The position numbers and the translations under genes are program-made. The notes under the pieces are model-generated. The model saw nothing but the letters and a program-made list of their open reading frames with translations, ran no database searches and was not told where the DNA came from. 64,000 bases of DNA, from assembly GCA_964482205.1 (NCBI GenBank), contig CAYZWI010000005.1:1-64000 (forward strand), written 5' to 3'. Positions 23,355 to 33,100 of this stretch are shown here, in pieces. Within the stretch, counting starts at the first letter, position 1. Each line of letters begins with the position of its first letter. This DNA comes from JAZDGX01 sp964482205 (GTDB taxonomy: Bacteria > Eisenbacteria > RBG-16-71-46 > CAIMUX01 > WJJG01).

Positions 23355-26300
23355 ATGAAATGTCACCCGGAGAGGATCGAGGGTGCAGTCCGTCTCCTGA
23401 TGCTCGTTGTCTGCGCGGCGTCAATGAGCGTGGCCGCAAATCTTCCGCCAGCGGTAAGCGCGTTGGACTTTTCCCGCATGGCCGACTATCCGGTCACGCC
23501 TCTCGACCATCTGCGCAACGAGGCGCGCCTGGCCCGCTATGCGGGGGATTGGGCACGCGCCGCGGTGCTGCAGGATTCGCTCTTGGCCATCCACCCCGGG
23601 GACGGCTTTGCCCTCTGCGAAATCGCCTATGTGGCCGACGATCAGGGCAGACTCCCGGAAATGGCCGCCGATCTCGCGGCCAGGCGGATGGAAACGATCA
23701 CCGGCGGCGCGCGGCTGACAGAGGCGGACATCGAGTATCTGCTGGCCGTTGTGGAAGCAGAACGCTGTCGTTATCGAAGCGCGCTCGAGCATCTGGATCG
23801 AGCCCTTGCGCAACGGCCCGGATGGGGATGGGCGCTCGTCTATCGCGGTTCAGTGAAGCGCGCGCTCCTTTTGCCCTCAGTAGAATATGACGCCGAGATC
23901 CAAGCGGGGCTGGAACAAGCGGACACGGCCCCATATGCGCTGGTTGGTGAGGCATCTTACACGATTTTCGGGCGGATCGACCCCGTCGTGCTTCCTTTCA
24001 TCGATCGGCTTGCCGGGATCCCCTGGACAGCAGAGGTTCCCGACCTGATGCGGGCCGATGAGAGGTTGGGCCAGGGGGACGCGGATGCCTCCTTGTGCGA
24101 TAGCATTTGGGACCAAGCACGAGCCCGATATGGGGAGGTATCACGACGCTTCGAGTCGGATCTTGCATGGTACGCTTCCAGTGAGATGCCGGCGGGAGAG
24201 GCGCTGGAGTATCTATCGCGCGGGGAACAGCAGGCGCTCTGGCCCAGATTCTGGCGCGACCGCCGCATTCTTCTGCAAGAGGAGCTTGGGTACTCCGAGT
24301 TGGCGGACAGCTTGCTCGAGCCCGACGGCCGGCCGCATCCATTCCTGCTCCGTACCTATATTCGATTAGGCCTCGATGACTTTCCGCTGGATCGCCTTTT
24401 CGCGGAGGTCGAGCGGCTTTTGGAATGCTCTCTGTCGCTCGGCAATGTCGATCTCGCCCTGGATTTCTACGAGAGCTCCGGATCGACGGAGAGGAGCCGA
24501 GCGCTGAAGGAACTGGCCGCGCGCGAGAATCCCGCGGCGCTCCTCCAACGCCGCCTGGATGAGTACCTTTCGTCGAATCCCGCAATGGCGAGATCGCTCT
24601 TCGACTCTCTGCAGGCGATTGGCGCAAATCCTAATTCATTCAAGTTCGAACGCATCGTCCTGAGCGAACGCGAGGGCGATTCCCTTGCGGTGGAGGCAGC
24701 GCTTTCTCAAGCAACTCCGATGTATCGGATTGCGTTGCTTCAGTCGGTGGCGGAAGCAGCGCTCTCCTCGGGCAGGCTCGGCCGCTCCATTCGCTTGGCG
24801 CGCAGGGCCATGGCGGAGTCTCCCGCATCCGTGGTCTGGACGCTTCGGCTGCTTACCAACATTAAGAATTGCGACGACCCCCAATTGACACAAGAGCTTC
24901 TCGATCGTCTGAGCCAGAAACGCGCGGGGCACCCGGCAGAAGCGCTCAGGGCGATTGTCCCGCTCCTGAAGCTCCGAGACGACCAGGGCGCGCTCACTCT
25001 CATTCGGGAGCAGGTCGATAGCCCGCGACTTGCCGCGGAAGCGGCCGCAGGTCTCGCTTACCATGCTGATCGGCTCGACGACAGCGGGCTCGCGGATCGC
25101 CTCATGGAGCGCGCGCGTTTCATGGCTCCGGAATGCCGCCACGTGCAGTACATCGATGCTCTGATCCTCTCCGCGCGTGGTCGGAACGACGCCGCCGTGG
25201 CGATTCTAAGACCCTTGGCGGAGATGCTGCCTGGCTCGGATGTGTACCGGACGGCTCTGGCACAAGCGGACCCGAGCAGCAGGGCTTTCGAGCGGGATGC
25301 GTTCGCCGGCGCATCAGAGAACCTCGCCATCTTTGGACAGGAGTTCGAGTCCACCTCCTGGATCGCCGAGGCGAAGAAGAAGGCCGAGACCATCAAAGGA
25401 ACCGATGGCGTCTACCTGATGCAGCGCAACAGCTATTGGCTTGGAGCGGTCAATCGACTCATGCACCGATATCGCCATACGGTTCTCATTCTCACTCAAC
25501 AGGGAATTGACCAGGCGCACCCTGTTCGCCTGTCCTTCGATGCCGGCCGGGGCAATCCGCAAATGCGCATGGGACGGGTCATCCACCCGGATGGGCGGAT
25601 CACCGTGGTTCGCGATCAGGACATCATGATCACGGGATCCACGGAGGAAGAAGATGTGGGCGACACGCGCGACATGGTGATTCCTTTCCCGGATCTCGAA
25701 GTGGGCGCGGTGATCGACCTCGTGGTCGACTATCCGGAGCAGGAGTACTTCGGTCACGGGCTTTCTTTCACCTATGTGTTTGGCGACGTATGGCCGATCG
25801 TGACCGAGACTCTTGAGATCGCGGTTCCCGATGGCCTGGACGCACGCTTCCAGGCCGGTCCCGCCACTCCTCAGCCGGTCGAGACACGAACGACCGGAGC
25901 GACCATTCACACCTGGAAATGTGAGGATCAGCCTGCTTTTGAGTGGACGGACATGGCCGGCTGGGCCGATCTGTTTCCGAAGCGCGTGACCTGTTCCACC
26001 TATGCGAGCTGGGCTGACGCCGAAGGTTGGCTCTGCGACGAATACCGGCAGCGCACTTCGCCGAGCGTCGATATTCGCACCCGCGCGCTGGAACTCACGC
26101 AAGGCAAGAAGACCGCGGAAGAGAAGGTCGAGGCCATTCTCGCCGAAATGTCCAGGAGCGTGCACTACATCGCGATCGAGATCGGCCGTGGAAGGGTGGT
26201 GCCCAGAACGGCGGAAGAGATCCTTGCGCGCGGGTACGGCGACTGCAAGGACATGACCACCCTGCTGATTTCCCTGCTTGCGCCTCTCGGCATCGAGGCC

Positions 26301-28310
26301 ATTCCCGTGCTCGTCTCGCCGCGGCCGCACCTTCCGATCGATCCCGAGTTTCCCGTGGCCCATGTCTTCAAGCATGCCATTGCTTATCTGCCCAGCATTC
26401 GCGGCGGCGTGTACTGCGACCCGACGCGAGGGCTCGCCTGCCTCGCGCCGATCGCCTACGACCTTGGGGGTGAGACGGGCCTGCTGCTCCCGCCTTCGGG
26501 AGCACCGCAGGCCGTGAAGCTGCCCCTTTGCCGCCCGGAGGAGCAGGGGTACCGCATGGAAATGGATCTCTGGCCCAGCGACAAGAAACAGGCGCGGATC
26601 GTCGTGCGCAGCCGCTTCCACGGGGCGATCGGAGAAGAATTGCGTGCGGGTTTGAGCTCCGCCGACACAGCCCAGGCCGGATCTTATGTGGACCGGTACC
26701 TTGGGTACGGGCTGTGGAGCACTTGCCGACGCCTCTCGTGGGCGGCGCTTCCGGACTCGTGCGGTTCCTTTGGCGTGGAGGCGGTCTACGAGGACAGCTC
26801 ATGGATATCCGAAGGTCGCAACACCATCACTCTCCGCTATCTCACGGAAGTGGCCAATCCTCTGTTTGCCTATCCCGATCCCAAGGATCGCAAGTTGGAC
26901 GTGGATGTTCCTTATCCCTACGACGATGTCTCGATCGTCCGCCTGCATGACGGAGGAGGATGGGCGATCAACCGAAAGATCGCATCGTTGTCGGTCAATA
27001 GCCCGCATTGCCAAGGCTCGATTGCCTTTGCAGACAAGAGGCGCGGGCAAGATTCCTGGCTGGAAATCACCCAAAGATTTCGCATGCCGGCAACGAAGAT
27101 TCCAGCCGCGGAGTACCAAGCATTCTATGATGACTGGATGCGCTTTCTGATAGGACTTTACCAGCCGTATCGCTACGAACGGTTGTTGGACGAAGAGAGC
27201 ATTCGCCGTCTCGAGGAATATGTCGAGAACCATCCGATGGACTATGGCTTCGCCACCCAAGCGGTCATGAAGATCCTCGGAAATGATACCGGAGGACAAG
27301 GAGAGAGCGGAGATCGAAGGCGCGAGACTGCTAGGCGGCTATTGTCCGCTTCCATTGCATCGCCGACGGCGGGTTCCTATCCTTGCCTCCTGGGCTCTCT
27401 GGTCGAAGCCGTCGACGGCCGCTACTTCGCCGCCGAATCGCTTCTGGTTGAGGCGGTCGCAAGGAATCCGAACGATTTGTTCGCCCTCGGGATGCTGGCT
27501 GGGGTGCAGGGAGCGCAAGACAATTTCGGCGGACAAGTCGACATCCTCAACCGACTGATTGCCTTGACTCCCAATCCAGAACTCGAATTCATGCTGATTG
27601 AAAGCCTGTACGTATTGGGGCGTAATGAGGAAGCCATTGCCGCGGAAGAACGGTGTACGACTCTGCACGGGGAGATGGATTCGACGTCCGTTCCTGTCGC
27701 CCGGTTCCGCGGCTTGGTGAAACGCGTTTCCTGCGAGGAGGCGAGGGAAGCTCTGGATGAGCTGCGCAGGTTGCTGCCCGAGGACAGCTGGACCCTGGAG
27801 AGCGCAAACTATTTCCCGAATTGCGATCTGTGGGTGGAGGCCTTGAACACATACGAGAAGATCTGGAAGCAGGACCCGCTCAATTCAGGTGCCTGCAACA
27901 ACGTCGCCTGGGCGAGCGCGATTCTCGGCCGAGATCTGGATCGGGCCGAGGAACTGGCGAACGCGGCGGTTCTGCTCGACGACAGCCCCTCCAATTCACG
28001 CAACACGCTCGGGGCCGTGCTCGCGCGTAAGGGCGATTGGAAGAGGGCGCGTGGGGTGTTTCAAGAATGCCTGGCGGATGACGACCTGCCCTCAACGCAT
28101 GTGGTGAATGGGTTCTTCATCGCTTTGTGCGATTGGAAGCTCGGACGGCAGGAAGAGGCCCTTGCGGCCATTCACGAATTGCTGCGACAGGAGCGGGTGG
28201 AGCCCGAATGGCGGCGCCGCATGGAAAAGGCGGTTGCGCTCGCAGAGAACGGCGAAGATATCACCAAATCCGTCTTCGTTTACGAGACGGAAGAACAGGC
28301 CGGCGAGTGA
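23355..28310 (+). CDS. Giant exported DUF3857 / transglutaminase-like / TPR protein
   Basis: 1651 residues with signal peptide (RLLMLVVCAASMSVAA). Residues about 40-640 are TPR-like helical repeats. About 690-870 is DUF3857 (GRITVVRDQDIMI, PDLEVGAVIDLVVDYPEQ). The transglutaminase-like core follows: Cys964 in YGDCKDMTTLLISLLAPLG, His1007 in FKHAIAYLP, Asp1022 in YCDPT, so the triad is complete. A DUF3858-like beta region ends near 1250, and further TPRs fill the C-terminus to EEALAAIHELL. DUF3857-transglutaminase proteins are common in Bacteroidota-like diderms and presumably act on envelope polypeptides. The TPRs on both sides make this one unusually large. Single-gene unit. Confidence 0.85.
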   Translation: MKCHPERIEGAVRLLMLVVCAASMSVAANLPPAVSALDFSRMADYPVTPLDHLRNEARLARYAGDWARAAVLQDSLLAIHPGDGFALCEIAYVADDQGRLPEMAADLAARRMETITGGARLTEADIEYLLAVVEAERCRYRSALEHLDRALAQRPGWGWALVYRGSVKRALLLPSVEYDAEIQAGLEQADTAPYALVGEASYTIFGRIDPVVLPFIDRLAGIPWTAEVPDLMRADERLGQGDADASLCDSIWDQARARYGEVSRRFESDLAWYASSEMPAGEALEYLSRGEQQALWPRFWRDRRILLQEELGYSELADSLLEPDGRPHPFLLRTYIRLGLDDFPLDRLFAEVERLLECSLSLGNVDLALDFYESSGSTERSRALKELAARENPAALLQRRLDEYLSSNPAMARSLFDSLQAIGANPNSFKFERIVLSEREGDSLAVEAALSQATPMYRIALLQSVAEAALSSGRLGRSIRLARRAMAESPASVVWTLRLLTNIKNCDDPQLTQELLDRLSQKRAGHPAEALRAIVPLLKLRDDQGALTLIREQVDSPRLAAEAAAGLAYHADRLDDSGLADRLMERARFMAPECRHVQYIDALILSARGRNDAAVAILRPLAEMLPGSDVYRTALAQADPSSRAFERDAFAGASENLAIFGQEFESTSWIAEAKKKAETIKGTDGVYLMQRNSYWLGAVNRLMHRYRHTVLILTQQGIDQAHPVRLSFDAGRGNPQMRMGRVIHPDGRITVVRDQDIMITGSTEEEDVGDTRDMVIPFPDLEVGAVIDLVVDYPEQEYFGHGLSFTYVFGDVWPIVTETLEIAVPDGLDARFQAGPATPQPVETRTTGATIHTWKCEDQPAFEWTDMAGWADLFPKRVTCSTYASWADAEGWLCDEYRQRTSPSVDIRTRALELTQGKKTAEEKVEAILAEMSRSVHYIAIEIGRGRVVPRTAEEILARGYGDCKDMTTLLISLLAPLGIEAIPVLVSPRPHLPIDPEFPVAHVFKHAIAYLPSIRGGVYCDPTRGLACLAPIAYDLGGETGLLLPPSGAPQAVKLPLCRPEEQGYRMEMDLWPSDKKQARIVVRSRFHGAIGEELRAGLSSADTAQAGSYVDRYLGYGLWSTCRRLSWAALPDSCGSFGVEAVYEDSSWISEGRNTITLRYLTEVANPLFAYPDPKDRKLDVDVPYPYDDVSIVRLHDGGGWAINRKIASLSVNSPHCQGSIAFADKRRGQDSWLEITQRFRMPATKIPAAEYQAFYDDWMRFLIGLYQPYRYERLLDEESIRRLEEYVENHPMDYGFATQAVMKILGNDTGGQGESGDRRRETARRLLSASIASPTAGSYPCLLGSLVEAVDGRYFAAESLLVEAVARNPNDLFALGMLAGVQGAQDNFGGQVDILNRLIALTPNPELEFMLIESLYVLGRNEEAIAAEERCTTLHGEMDSTSVPVARFRGLVKRVSCEEAREALDELRRLLPEDSWTLESANYFPNCDLWVEALNTYEKIWKQDPLNSGACNNVAWASAILGRDLDRAEELANAAVLLDDSPSNSRNTLGAVLARKGDWKRARGVFQECLADDDLPSTHVVNGFFIALCDWKLGRQEEALAAIHELLRQERVEPEWRRRMEKAVALAENGEDITKSVFVYETEEQAGE

Positions 28311-28391
28311 AAAGGGTGCCTGCACGGCGGGGCCCTCGCGCGCAAAGGAATCGTCTTTGCCCGGACACCGATCGCGATTCAAGAATGTGCG

Positions 28392-28868
28392 CTACCGCAG
28401 CGTCGGTGCCCTCTCCAGGTGCACGATCCTCGGCTTGACGACTCGCTCGAAGTCGGAGAAGGCGAGACGGATGAGTTCCGTGTGCGAGCAGGCGTTGAAG
28501 GCGATCTCGTCGTCCCGCGCAAGCGCTTCCGACACGAAGACGGGCATACCGTAGAGATTGCCGAAGGGCGGCATCGCGCCGAGGTCGCAATCGGGAAAGG
28601 CGGCCGCGAATTCGCGCTCCGTGGCGAGATCGGCCGTCTTCGCTCCGGCGGCAACGGCGAGGGCATCGAGATCGACGAGCTGGGTCGCCTGCAGCACCGC
28701 CATCGCGAGCTTTCCGTCCAGCTTCACAATCACCGTCTTCGCGATCGTCTTGCCGGAAATGTGCGCGAGCGCGGCGATTTCCTGGGCCGTGTAGGCGACG
28801 CTGTGGCTGATGATGCGGTACTTGATCTTCTCCGAGTCGAGAAACTGGCGGATCTTGGCGAGCGGCAT
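28392..28868 (-). CDS. YbaK/EbsC-type aminoacyl-tRNA deacylase
   Basis: 158 residues from ATG at 28868 with AAGGAGGT upstream. YRIISHSVAYTAQEIAALAHISGKTIAKTVIVKLDGK contains the conserved Lys of the YbaK/ProX fold, and PPFGNLYGMPVFVSEAL and FNACSHTELIRLAFSDF are typical of the free-standing editing proteins. The family hydrolyses mischarged tRNA (for example Cys- or Ala-tRNAPro). Converges on the DUF3857 gene. Confidence 0.88.
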   Translation of the reverse strand: MPLAKIRQFLDSEKIKYRIISHSVAYTAQEIAALAHISGKTIAKTVIVKLDGKLAMAVLQATQLVDLDALAVAAGAKTADLATEREFAAAFPDCDLGAMPPFGNLYGMPVFVSEALARDDEIAFNACSHTELIRLAFSDFERVVKPRIVHLERAPTLR

Positions 28869-29059
28869 GGCGTGACCTCCTTGGGAACGGGAATACAAAA
28901 TCGAATCGGCCGGCCGCCCTCCATCAGATGCGCGAAGCGCACCCAGCGCAGGCGACCGCTTGGAAGGTCGTATCCAATATAGCACCACACCAGGGCGGGA
29001 ATAAAGGGGGCAGCGGGCGTTTACGAAGCTTGCATCGGAGTCCGGCGCAAGCGGTCGCT

Positions 29060-30118
29060 TCACGAGAGCCGGATTCCCTTGACGGAGACTCCCTCCCGCC
29101 TCTCTGCCCGCAGCCAGCGCGCGCGAATCCATCGCACGCATGGCTCGAGGTCGAGCTCGCGGGCGAACTGCGCCATGTACGGCAGGCGCTCGGCCGCGTC
29201 CATGGGAAGATCGATTCCGGCGGGAAAGACGGGCGCGAAGCGGAAGTAGCGCCGCCCGAGGAATTCACGGCATTGATGGTCCGCGATCTGGCTGGCGCCA
29301 TCGATCATGATGCGCAGCAACGGCCGCGCCCACTGCAGATATCCCCAATCGTGCGAGTCGCCGGCGATGTGCCTGAGAGACATTCCCGTGCCGAGCGAGA
29401 GAAGCACGATGTGAGAGAGGGAGCGGTGCGAACGCACGCCCGTTCTTGACGGATTCGCGCCCGACGACGGCCGGTCCTGTCCGTGCGCGGCATCCTGGCA
29501 TTGCGCGAGCGCGCACACGCTGGGATTGGGGGCGAAGACGCCGCCGTCGATGTAGCCGTCCACCGATGGGAAATAGGTGGGTGCCGCGCAGGTGTACAAG
29601 GCCACTCTGTAGGCGCGCGCGCCCGCGTCGTTGTCATCGGTAGGCAGGTTGTGGAAGATCTTCGGCTTCCAGTGATGCGGAGTGCGCTGCGCCGCTCTCG
29701 TCCCCATCCCGGGTGTGCTCGAGCTCGAGCGGTCATCGAGGTCGAACGCGGTGATCACGACATGTTTCTTCAACTCTCCCAGCGTGCGCCGGCCAAGTAC
29801 GCGCCGCAGTTCGCGACGCAGGTGCCTTAGCCCATAGTCGGCTCCGCGCAGATTACCGAAGTCGCAGACGTCATCGAGAAGCGAATCGCTGAAGATGCAG
29901 CGACCCTTGGTCTCGTAGATCTCGCGGATCTCGGAAGGAGAGAGTCCCGCCGCAATGCCGAGCGCCAGCAGGCCTCCCGTGGAAGTCCCGGCGATCAGAT
30001 CCACCCGATCGAGCCAACCATGCAGCGACAGTTGCGCGCACAAGCGCTCGAGAACGATCGCCGGAATGATGCCCCGAATTCCCCCGCCATCGATGCTGAG
30101 AATGCGATAGGCGGCCAT
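29060..30118 (-). CDS. Patatin-like phospholipase
   Basis: 352 residues from ATG at 30118, favoured over upstream starts because GGAGGT lies 6 bases before it. The oxyanion motif SIDGGGIRGIIP is at residues 8-19, the nucleophile elbow AGTSTGG puts Ser46 in G-x-S-x-G, and the catalytic Asp is Asp191 in YIDGG. The Ser-Asp dyad is complete. No signal peptide, so cytoplasmic or secreted by another route. This is the bacterial CapV/CD-NTase-effector-like patatin shape, but no cyclase or defence partner is next to it. Substrate unknown. Confidence 0.88.
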   Translation of the reverse strand: MAAYRILSIDGGGIRGIIPAIVLERLCAQLSLHGWLDRVDLIAGTSTGGLLALGIAAGLSPSEIREIYETKGRCIFSDSLLDDVCDFGNLRGADYGLRHLRRELRRVLGRRTLGELKKHVVITAFDLDDRSSSSTPGMGTRAAQRTPHHWKPKIFHNLPTDDNDAGARAYRVALYTCAAPTYFPSVDGYIDGGVFAPNPSVCALAQCQDAAHGQDRPSSGANPSRTGVRSHRSLSHIVLLSLGTGMSLRHIAGDSHDWGYLQWARPLLRIMIDGASQIADHQCREFLGRRYFRFAPVFPAGIDLPMDAAERLPYMAQFARELDLEPCVRWIRARWLRAERREGVSVKGIRLS

Positions 30119-30344
30119 GGCGACCTCCATCCGAGAGCGGCCAGGCGATGCATGGGAAGCATGGGGCAAAAGGGCGAAGGGGGGGCCGGTTCTTGTCTGG
30201 GAAAGACAGACATCGAGAACGGATTCCACGCGGATCGCAAGATATCGAACATTGGAGGCCGGTCGCGTGCCCGGCGCGCATGATCTCATTCCGCGGCGGC
30301 CCGCGCGAAACGATCAAGCCCCGTGCCTGTGCTCGAGCGCTCGA

Positions 30345-30857
30345 TCAGGCTCTGGATGCTCCGCCGCTCTCCCCGCACTCGCTCGATCGGCCGAGCAGTG
30401 TGTCCAAGGCGTGAGGCAGGACAGGTAGGAGCGCTTCGATCCCCTCGCGGACGGCCTTCGGGCTTCCGGGGAGGTTGATGATGAGCGTGGTGCCGGCGGC
30501 TCCCGCGACTCCCCGCGTGAGCATCGCCTTGGGAGTATGCTCGAGGCCCTTCAGGCGCAGGAGTTCGGCCAGGCCGGGCGCTTCGCGGGTGATGACGCGG
30601 CGGGTCGCCTCGGGAGTGTGATCGCGAGGCGAGAGGCCCGTGCCTCCGGAGGTGAGCACGAGATCGACTCCGGGGTCGGCGACGAGCCTCTTCAACTCTT
30701 CGACGATGCCCTCTTCGTCATCGGGAATGACGCGCGCGGCGACGATCTCGAAGGGGCTGCCCGCGAGCGCTTCCCGCGCGGCCGGAATGACGCGGTCCTC
30801 ACGCTCTCCGGACGCGCGCGAATCACTGAGCACTAGGATCGCCGTTCGGTACGACAT
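30345..30857 (-). CDS. mog: Molybdopterin adenylyltransferase MogA/MoaB family
   Basis: 170 residues from ATG at 30857. TAILVLSDSRASGEREDR, DLVLTSGGTGLSPRDHTPEAT and LIINLPGSPKAVREGIEALLPVLPHALD are the diagnostic MogA/MoaB motifs (GGTG binding loop, catalytic Asp). It adenylylates molybdopterin before metal insertion by MoeA. It overlaps the MOSC gene by 35 bases and closes the molybdopterin operon. Confidence 0.93.
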   Translation of the reverse strand: MSYRTAILVLSDSRASGEREDRVIPAAREALAGSPFEIVAARVIPDDEEGIVEELKRLVADPGVDLVLTSGGTGLSPRDHTPEATRRVITREAPGLAELLRLKGLEHTPKAMLTRGVAGAAGTTLIINLPGSPKAVREGIEALLPVLPHALDTLLGRSSECGESGGASRA

Positions 30858-31329
30858 GGATCTCGTCTCCCGGGCGGACGATTCCGCCCTGCAGCACACG
30901 GCAGAAAATCCCATCCGTCGGCATGATGCACTCGCCAACCGCACGCCCGATCGCACACGGCGCGTGGCAGAGCTTGCCGATCTGGGTGACTTCGAGAAGC
31001 ACGCGCGCGCCCACCCGCATGCGCGCGCCCACCGGCAGGCGCTTCACTTCGATGCCGCTGGTGAGGATGTTCTCACCAAAATCGCCCGGGCCGATCGCGA
31101 GTCCCTTCGCGCGCATGATCTCAGCCGATTCGTCCGCCAGCAGACTCACCTGCCGATGCCAGTCGCCCGCGTGTCCGTCGCCGCATACGCCGTGATTCTC
31201 GACGAGCTCGATCTCCGCGACGGACGGTTTCTGCACCCCGCGCTCGGGACAGAGGCAGACGGCGAGCACGATTCCCCGTGTGCGGCTCAGTGGGGGACGC
31301 TGCCCGCCGTTCTGTGAAGCAGCGCTCAT
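30823..31329 (-). CDS. MOSC-domain protein
   Basis: 168 residues. VENHGVCGDGHAGDWHRQVSLLADES and LAIGPGDFGENILTSGIEV match the MOSC (Moco sulfurase C-terminal) domain; CGDGHAG and PGDFGENI are the usual positions. A conserved Cys used for sulfur transfer in the family would be in KLCHAPCAIG. MOSC proteins linked to mog or moaC are thought to act in cofactor sulfuration. ATG overlaps the moaC stop as ATGA. Confidence 0.88.
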   Translation of the reverse strand: MSAASQNGGQRPPLSRTRGIVLAVCLCPERGVQKPSVAEIELVENHGVCGDGHAGDWHRQVSLLADESAEIMRAKGLAIGPGDFGENILTSGIEVKRLPVGARMRVGARVLLEVTQIGKLCHAPCAIGRAVGECIMPTDGIFCRVLQGGIVRPGDEIHVVPNGDPSAQ

Positions 31330-31961
31330 TGGTGGAGGCTCCCCCTTGCCCGGGTTCCCGTTGTCCGGCCTTCCTTCCGCCGGAAGTGGCCCGAGCGTCC
31401 GCCCTTCTTCTCGATGAGGCGGATGGCATCAATCGTCATCTCGCGATCGAGCGCCTTGCACATGTCATAGATCGTGAGCGCGGCCACCGCGACTCCGGTG
31501 AGCGCTTCCATTTCCGCTCCGGTGCGGCCTCGCAACTTGACGGCCCCCGTGATCGCCACGCCGCGTTTCGTGAACTCGAAGTCGAAATCGATGTGGTCGA
31601 TCGCAAGCGGGTGGCATAGCGGAATGAGCTCCGCCGTGCGTTTGGCCGCCAGCGCGCCGGCGGCGTGGGCCGTCGCGAAGACATTGCCCTTCTCGATATC
31701 GCCGCGCTGCAGACGATCGATCAAGGCGCGCGTCATGGTCACATGGCCGCTGGCGACCGCCACGCGAACGGTGACATCCTTGGCGCTCACATCGACCATG
31801 TGAAGCTCGCCCTTCTCGTTCAGGTGAGAGAAGGCCGGCAACGCGGCGCGCACGCGCGTTGCGCGTTTCAAAGCGCGGGTCTCGTCCACATCGGCGCGCT
31901 CTTCGCGTTGGCGAGAGCGGGCCTTCTTCTTGCGCGATGCCTTGCGTGCCGATATTTCCAT
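31326..31961 (-). CDS. moaC: Cyclic pyranopterin monophosphate synthase MoaC
   Basis: 211 residues from ATG at 31961 (GGAGG upstream, 5 bases after moaA). The MoaC domain begins with FSHLNEKGELHMVDVSAKDVT, and ELIPLCHPLAIDHIDFDFEF and EMEALTGVAVAALTIYDMCKALD carry the active-site region. It converts the MoaA product to cyclic pyranopterin monophosphate. The N-terminal 50 residues are an unusual Lys/Arg-rich extension (ARKASRKKKARSRQREE); starting at the internal Met of MVDVSAKD would remove it but also loses the conserved SHLN strand. Confidence 0.9.
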   Translation of the reverse strand: MEISARKASRKKKARSRQREERADVDETRALKRATRVRAALPAFSHLNEKGELHMVDVSAKDVTVRVAVASGHVTMTRALIDRLQRGDIEKGNVFATAHAAGALAAKRTAELIPLCHPLAIDHIDFDFEFTKRGVAITGAVKLRGRTGAEMEALTGVAVAALTIYDMCKALDREMTIDAIRLIEKKGGRSGHFRRKEGRTTGTRARGSLHQ

Positions 31962-31966
31962 CCGTC

Positions 31967-33100
31967 TCAACCTCCAATGCGCCACATCGACTGGATGCGG
32001 CGCGCATGAGGGATGTCCGCCTTGCTCGCGCCCAGTTCGCGCCGGACGAAAGCGGCCAACGCCTCCCGTTGGAAGGAGGGTAGCACGAACGGTTTCAGGT
32101 CGATCCACTGCTCCGCGGACAAGCAAGGCAGTAGGCGCCCGTCGCCGCGCAGACGCACGCGATTGCAGTCGAGGCAGAAGGGCTCGGTGACGGGGGCGAT
32201 GAAGCCGCAACGATACCCGGCGGGCACGCCCGTCAGGACCCGATAGCGCTTCGCCGCGCAACCGGTGCCGGCCGCCACGGCGGTGGTATGCGCTGCATCC
32301 GTCGTTTCCCCACTCCCGTCCGCTTCCAGCGTGAATTCTCGGGACAGCCGCGCACGGATTTCCGCGGCCGGTATGAATTGACCACCCGCATCGTGATGGC
32401 TCGGCATGAGCTCGATGAAGCGAACCTCGATGCCGCGCTCCATGCCGAAGCGCAGGATCGCGCCCGCCTCGTCGATGTTCTCGCGCATCATCACCGCGTT
32501 CAACTTCAAGGACTTGAAGCCCGCCTGCCGCGCAGCCTCGAGGCCCGCCAGCACGCGTTCCAGCCCGTCGACTCCCGTCATGCGGGCGAAGCGCTCGGGC
32601 TGCAGGGTGTCGAGGCTCACATTCAGGCGTTGCACGCCCGCGGCGCGAAGGGCCGCGGCCGATTCCTCGAGAAAGAAGCCGTTCGTCGTGAGGGCGAAAT
32701 CGCGCAGGCGGGCGATGGTTCCCACGCGCTCGAGAAATGCGATGGCGCCTCTGCGCACGAGCGGCTCTCCGCCGGTCACGCGCACCTTCTCGATGCCGAG
32801 GTCTTCGACGAACACGCGCACCGTTTCAGCGAGAACTTCCAGGGGAAGGAACTCCGCGTGATCCATCTTGCGGATGCCTTCGGGCGGCATGCAGTAGAGG
32901 CAGCGGAAATTGCAGCGGTCGGTGAGCGAGACGCGCAGGTAGGTGATTCGGCGCCCGCGCGCATCGCGCAGGTCGCGGGCGCCGGCGGACTCGGCCTTGC
33001 CGGCGTTGCCGGTGGTGTTGGCGGAGTCGGCGGTGTTGGCTGTGCCGCCGGTGTTATCGGAGTCGGCGTTGCCGCCGGTGTGGGATTTGCTATAGCTCAT
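31967..33100 (-). CDS. moaA: GTP 3',8-cyclase MoaA (radical SAM)
   Basis: 377 residues. The first 4Fe-4S cluster ligands are Cys63, Cys67 and Cys70 (DRCNFRCLYCMPPEG); the second cluster ligands lie in CGFIAPVTEPFCLDCNRVRLRGDGRLLPCL. The chain ends with the Gly-Gly dipeptide usual for MoaA. It starts the molybdopterin pathway from GTP. The first 45 residues (Asn/Thr/Ala/Gly-rich imperfect repeats) are absent from typical MoaA and look like a coding microsatellite. The ATG is embedded in one of three 44-bp spaced repeats (see repeat feature). Confidence 0.93.
   Translation of the reverse strand: MSYSKSHTGGNADSDNTGGTANTADSANTTGNAGKAESAGARDLRDARGRRITYLRVSLTDRCNFRCLYCMPPEGIRKMDHAEFLPLEVLAETVRVFVEDLGIEKVRVTGGEPLVRRGAIAFLERVGTIARLRDFALTTNGFFLEESAAALRAAGVQRLNVSLDTLQPERFARMTGVDGLERVLAGLEAARQAGFKSLKLNAVMMRENIDEAGAILRFGMERGIEVRFIELMPSHHDAGGQFIPAAEIRARLSREFTLEADGSGETTDAAHTTAVAAGTGCAAKRYRVLTGVPAGYRCGFIAPVTEPFCLDCNRVRLRGDGRLLPCLSAEQWIDLKPFVLPSFQREALAAFVRRELGASKADIPHARRIQSMWRIGG

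Noticed and set aside
28952..29058. 11-bp inverted repeat GCGACCGCTTG / CAAGCGGTCGC as a transposon end or terminator
   Set aside because: Arms are 85 bases apart with no transposase between them and no target duplication; probably chance or a long-range hairpin in the gap after the patatin gene.
29060..30118. CBASS-type patatin effector (CapV)
   Set aside because: No CD-NTase, ubiquitin-like or HORMA gene lies beside it, so a defence role is not supported.
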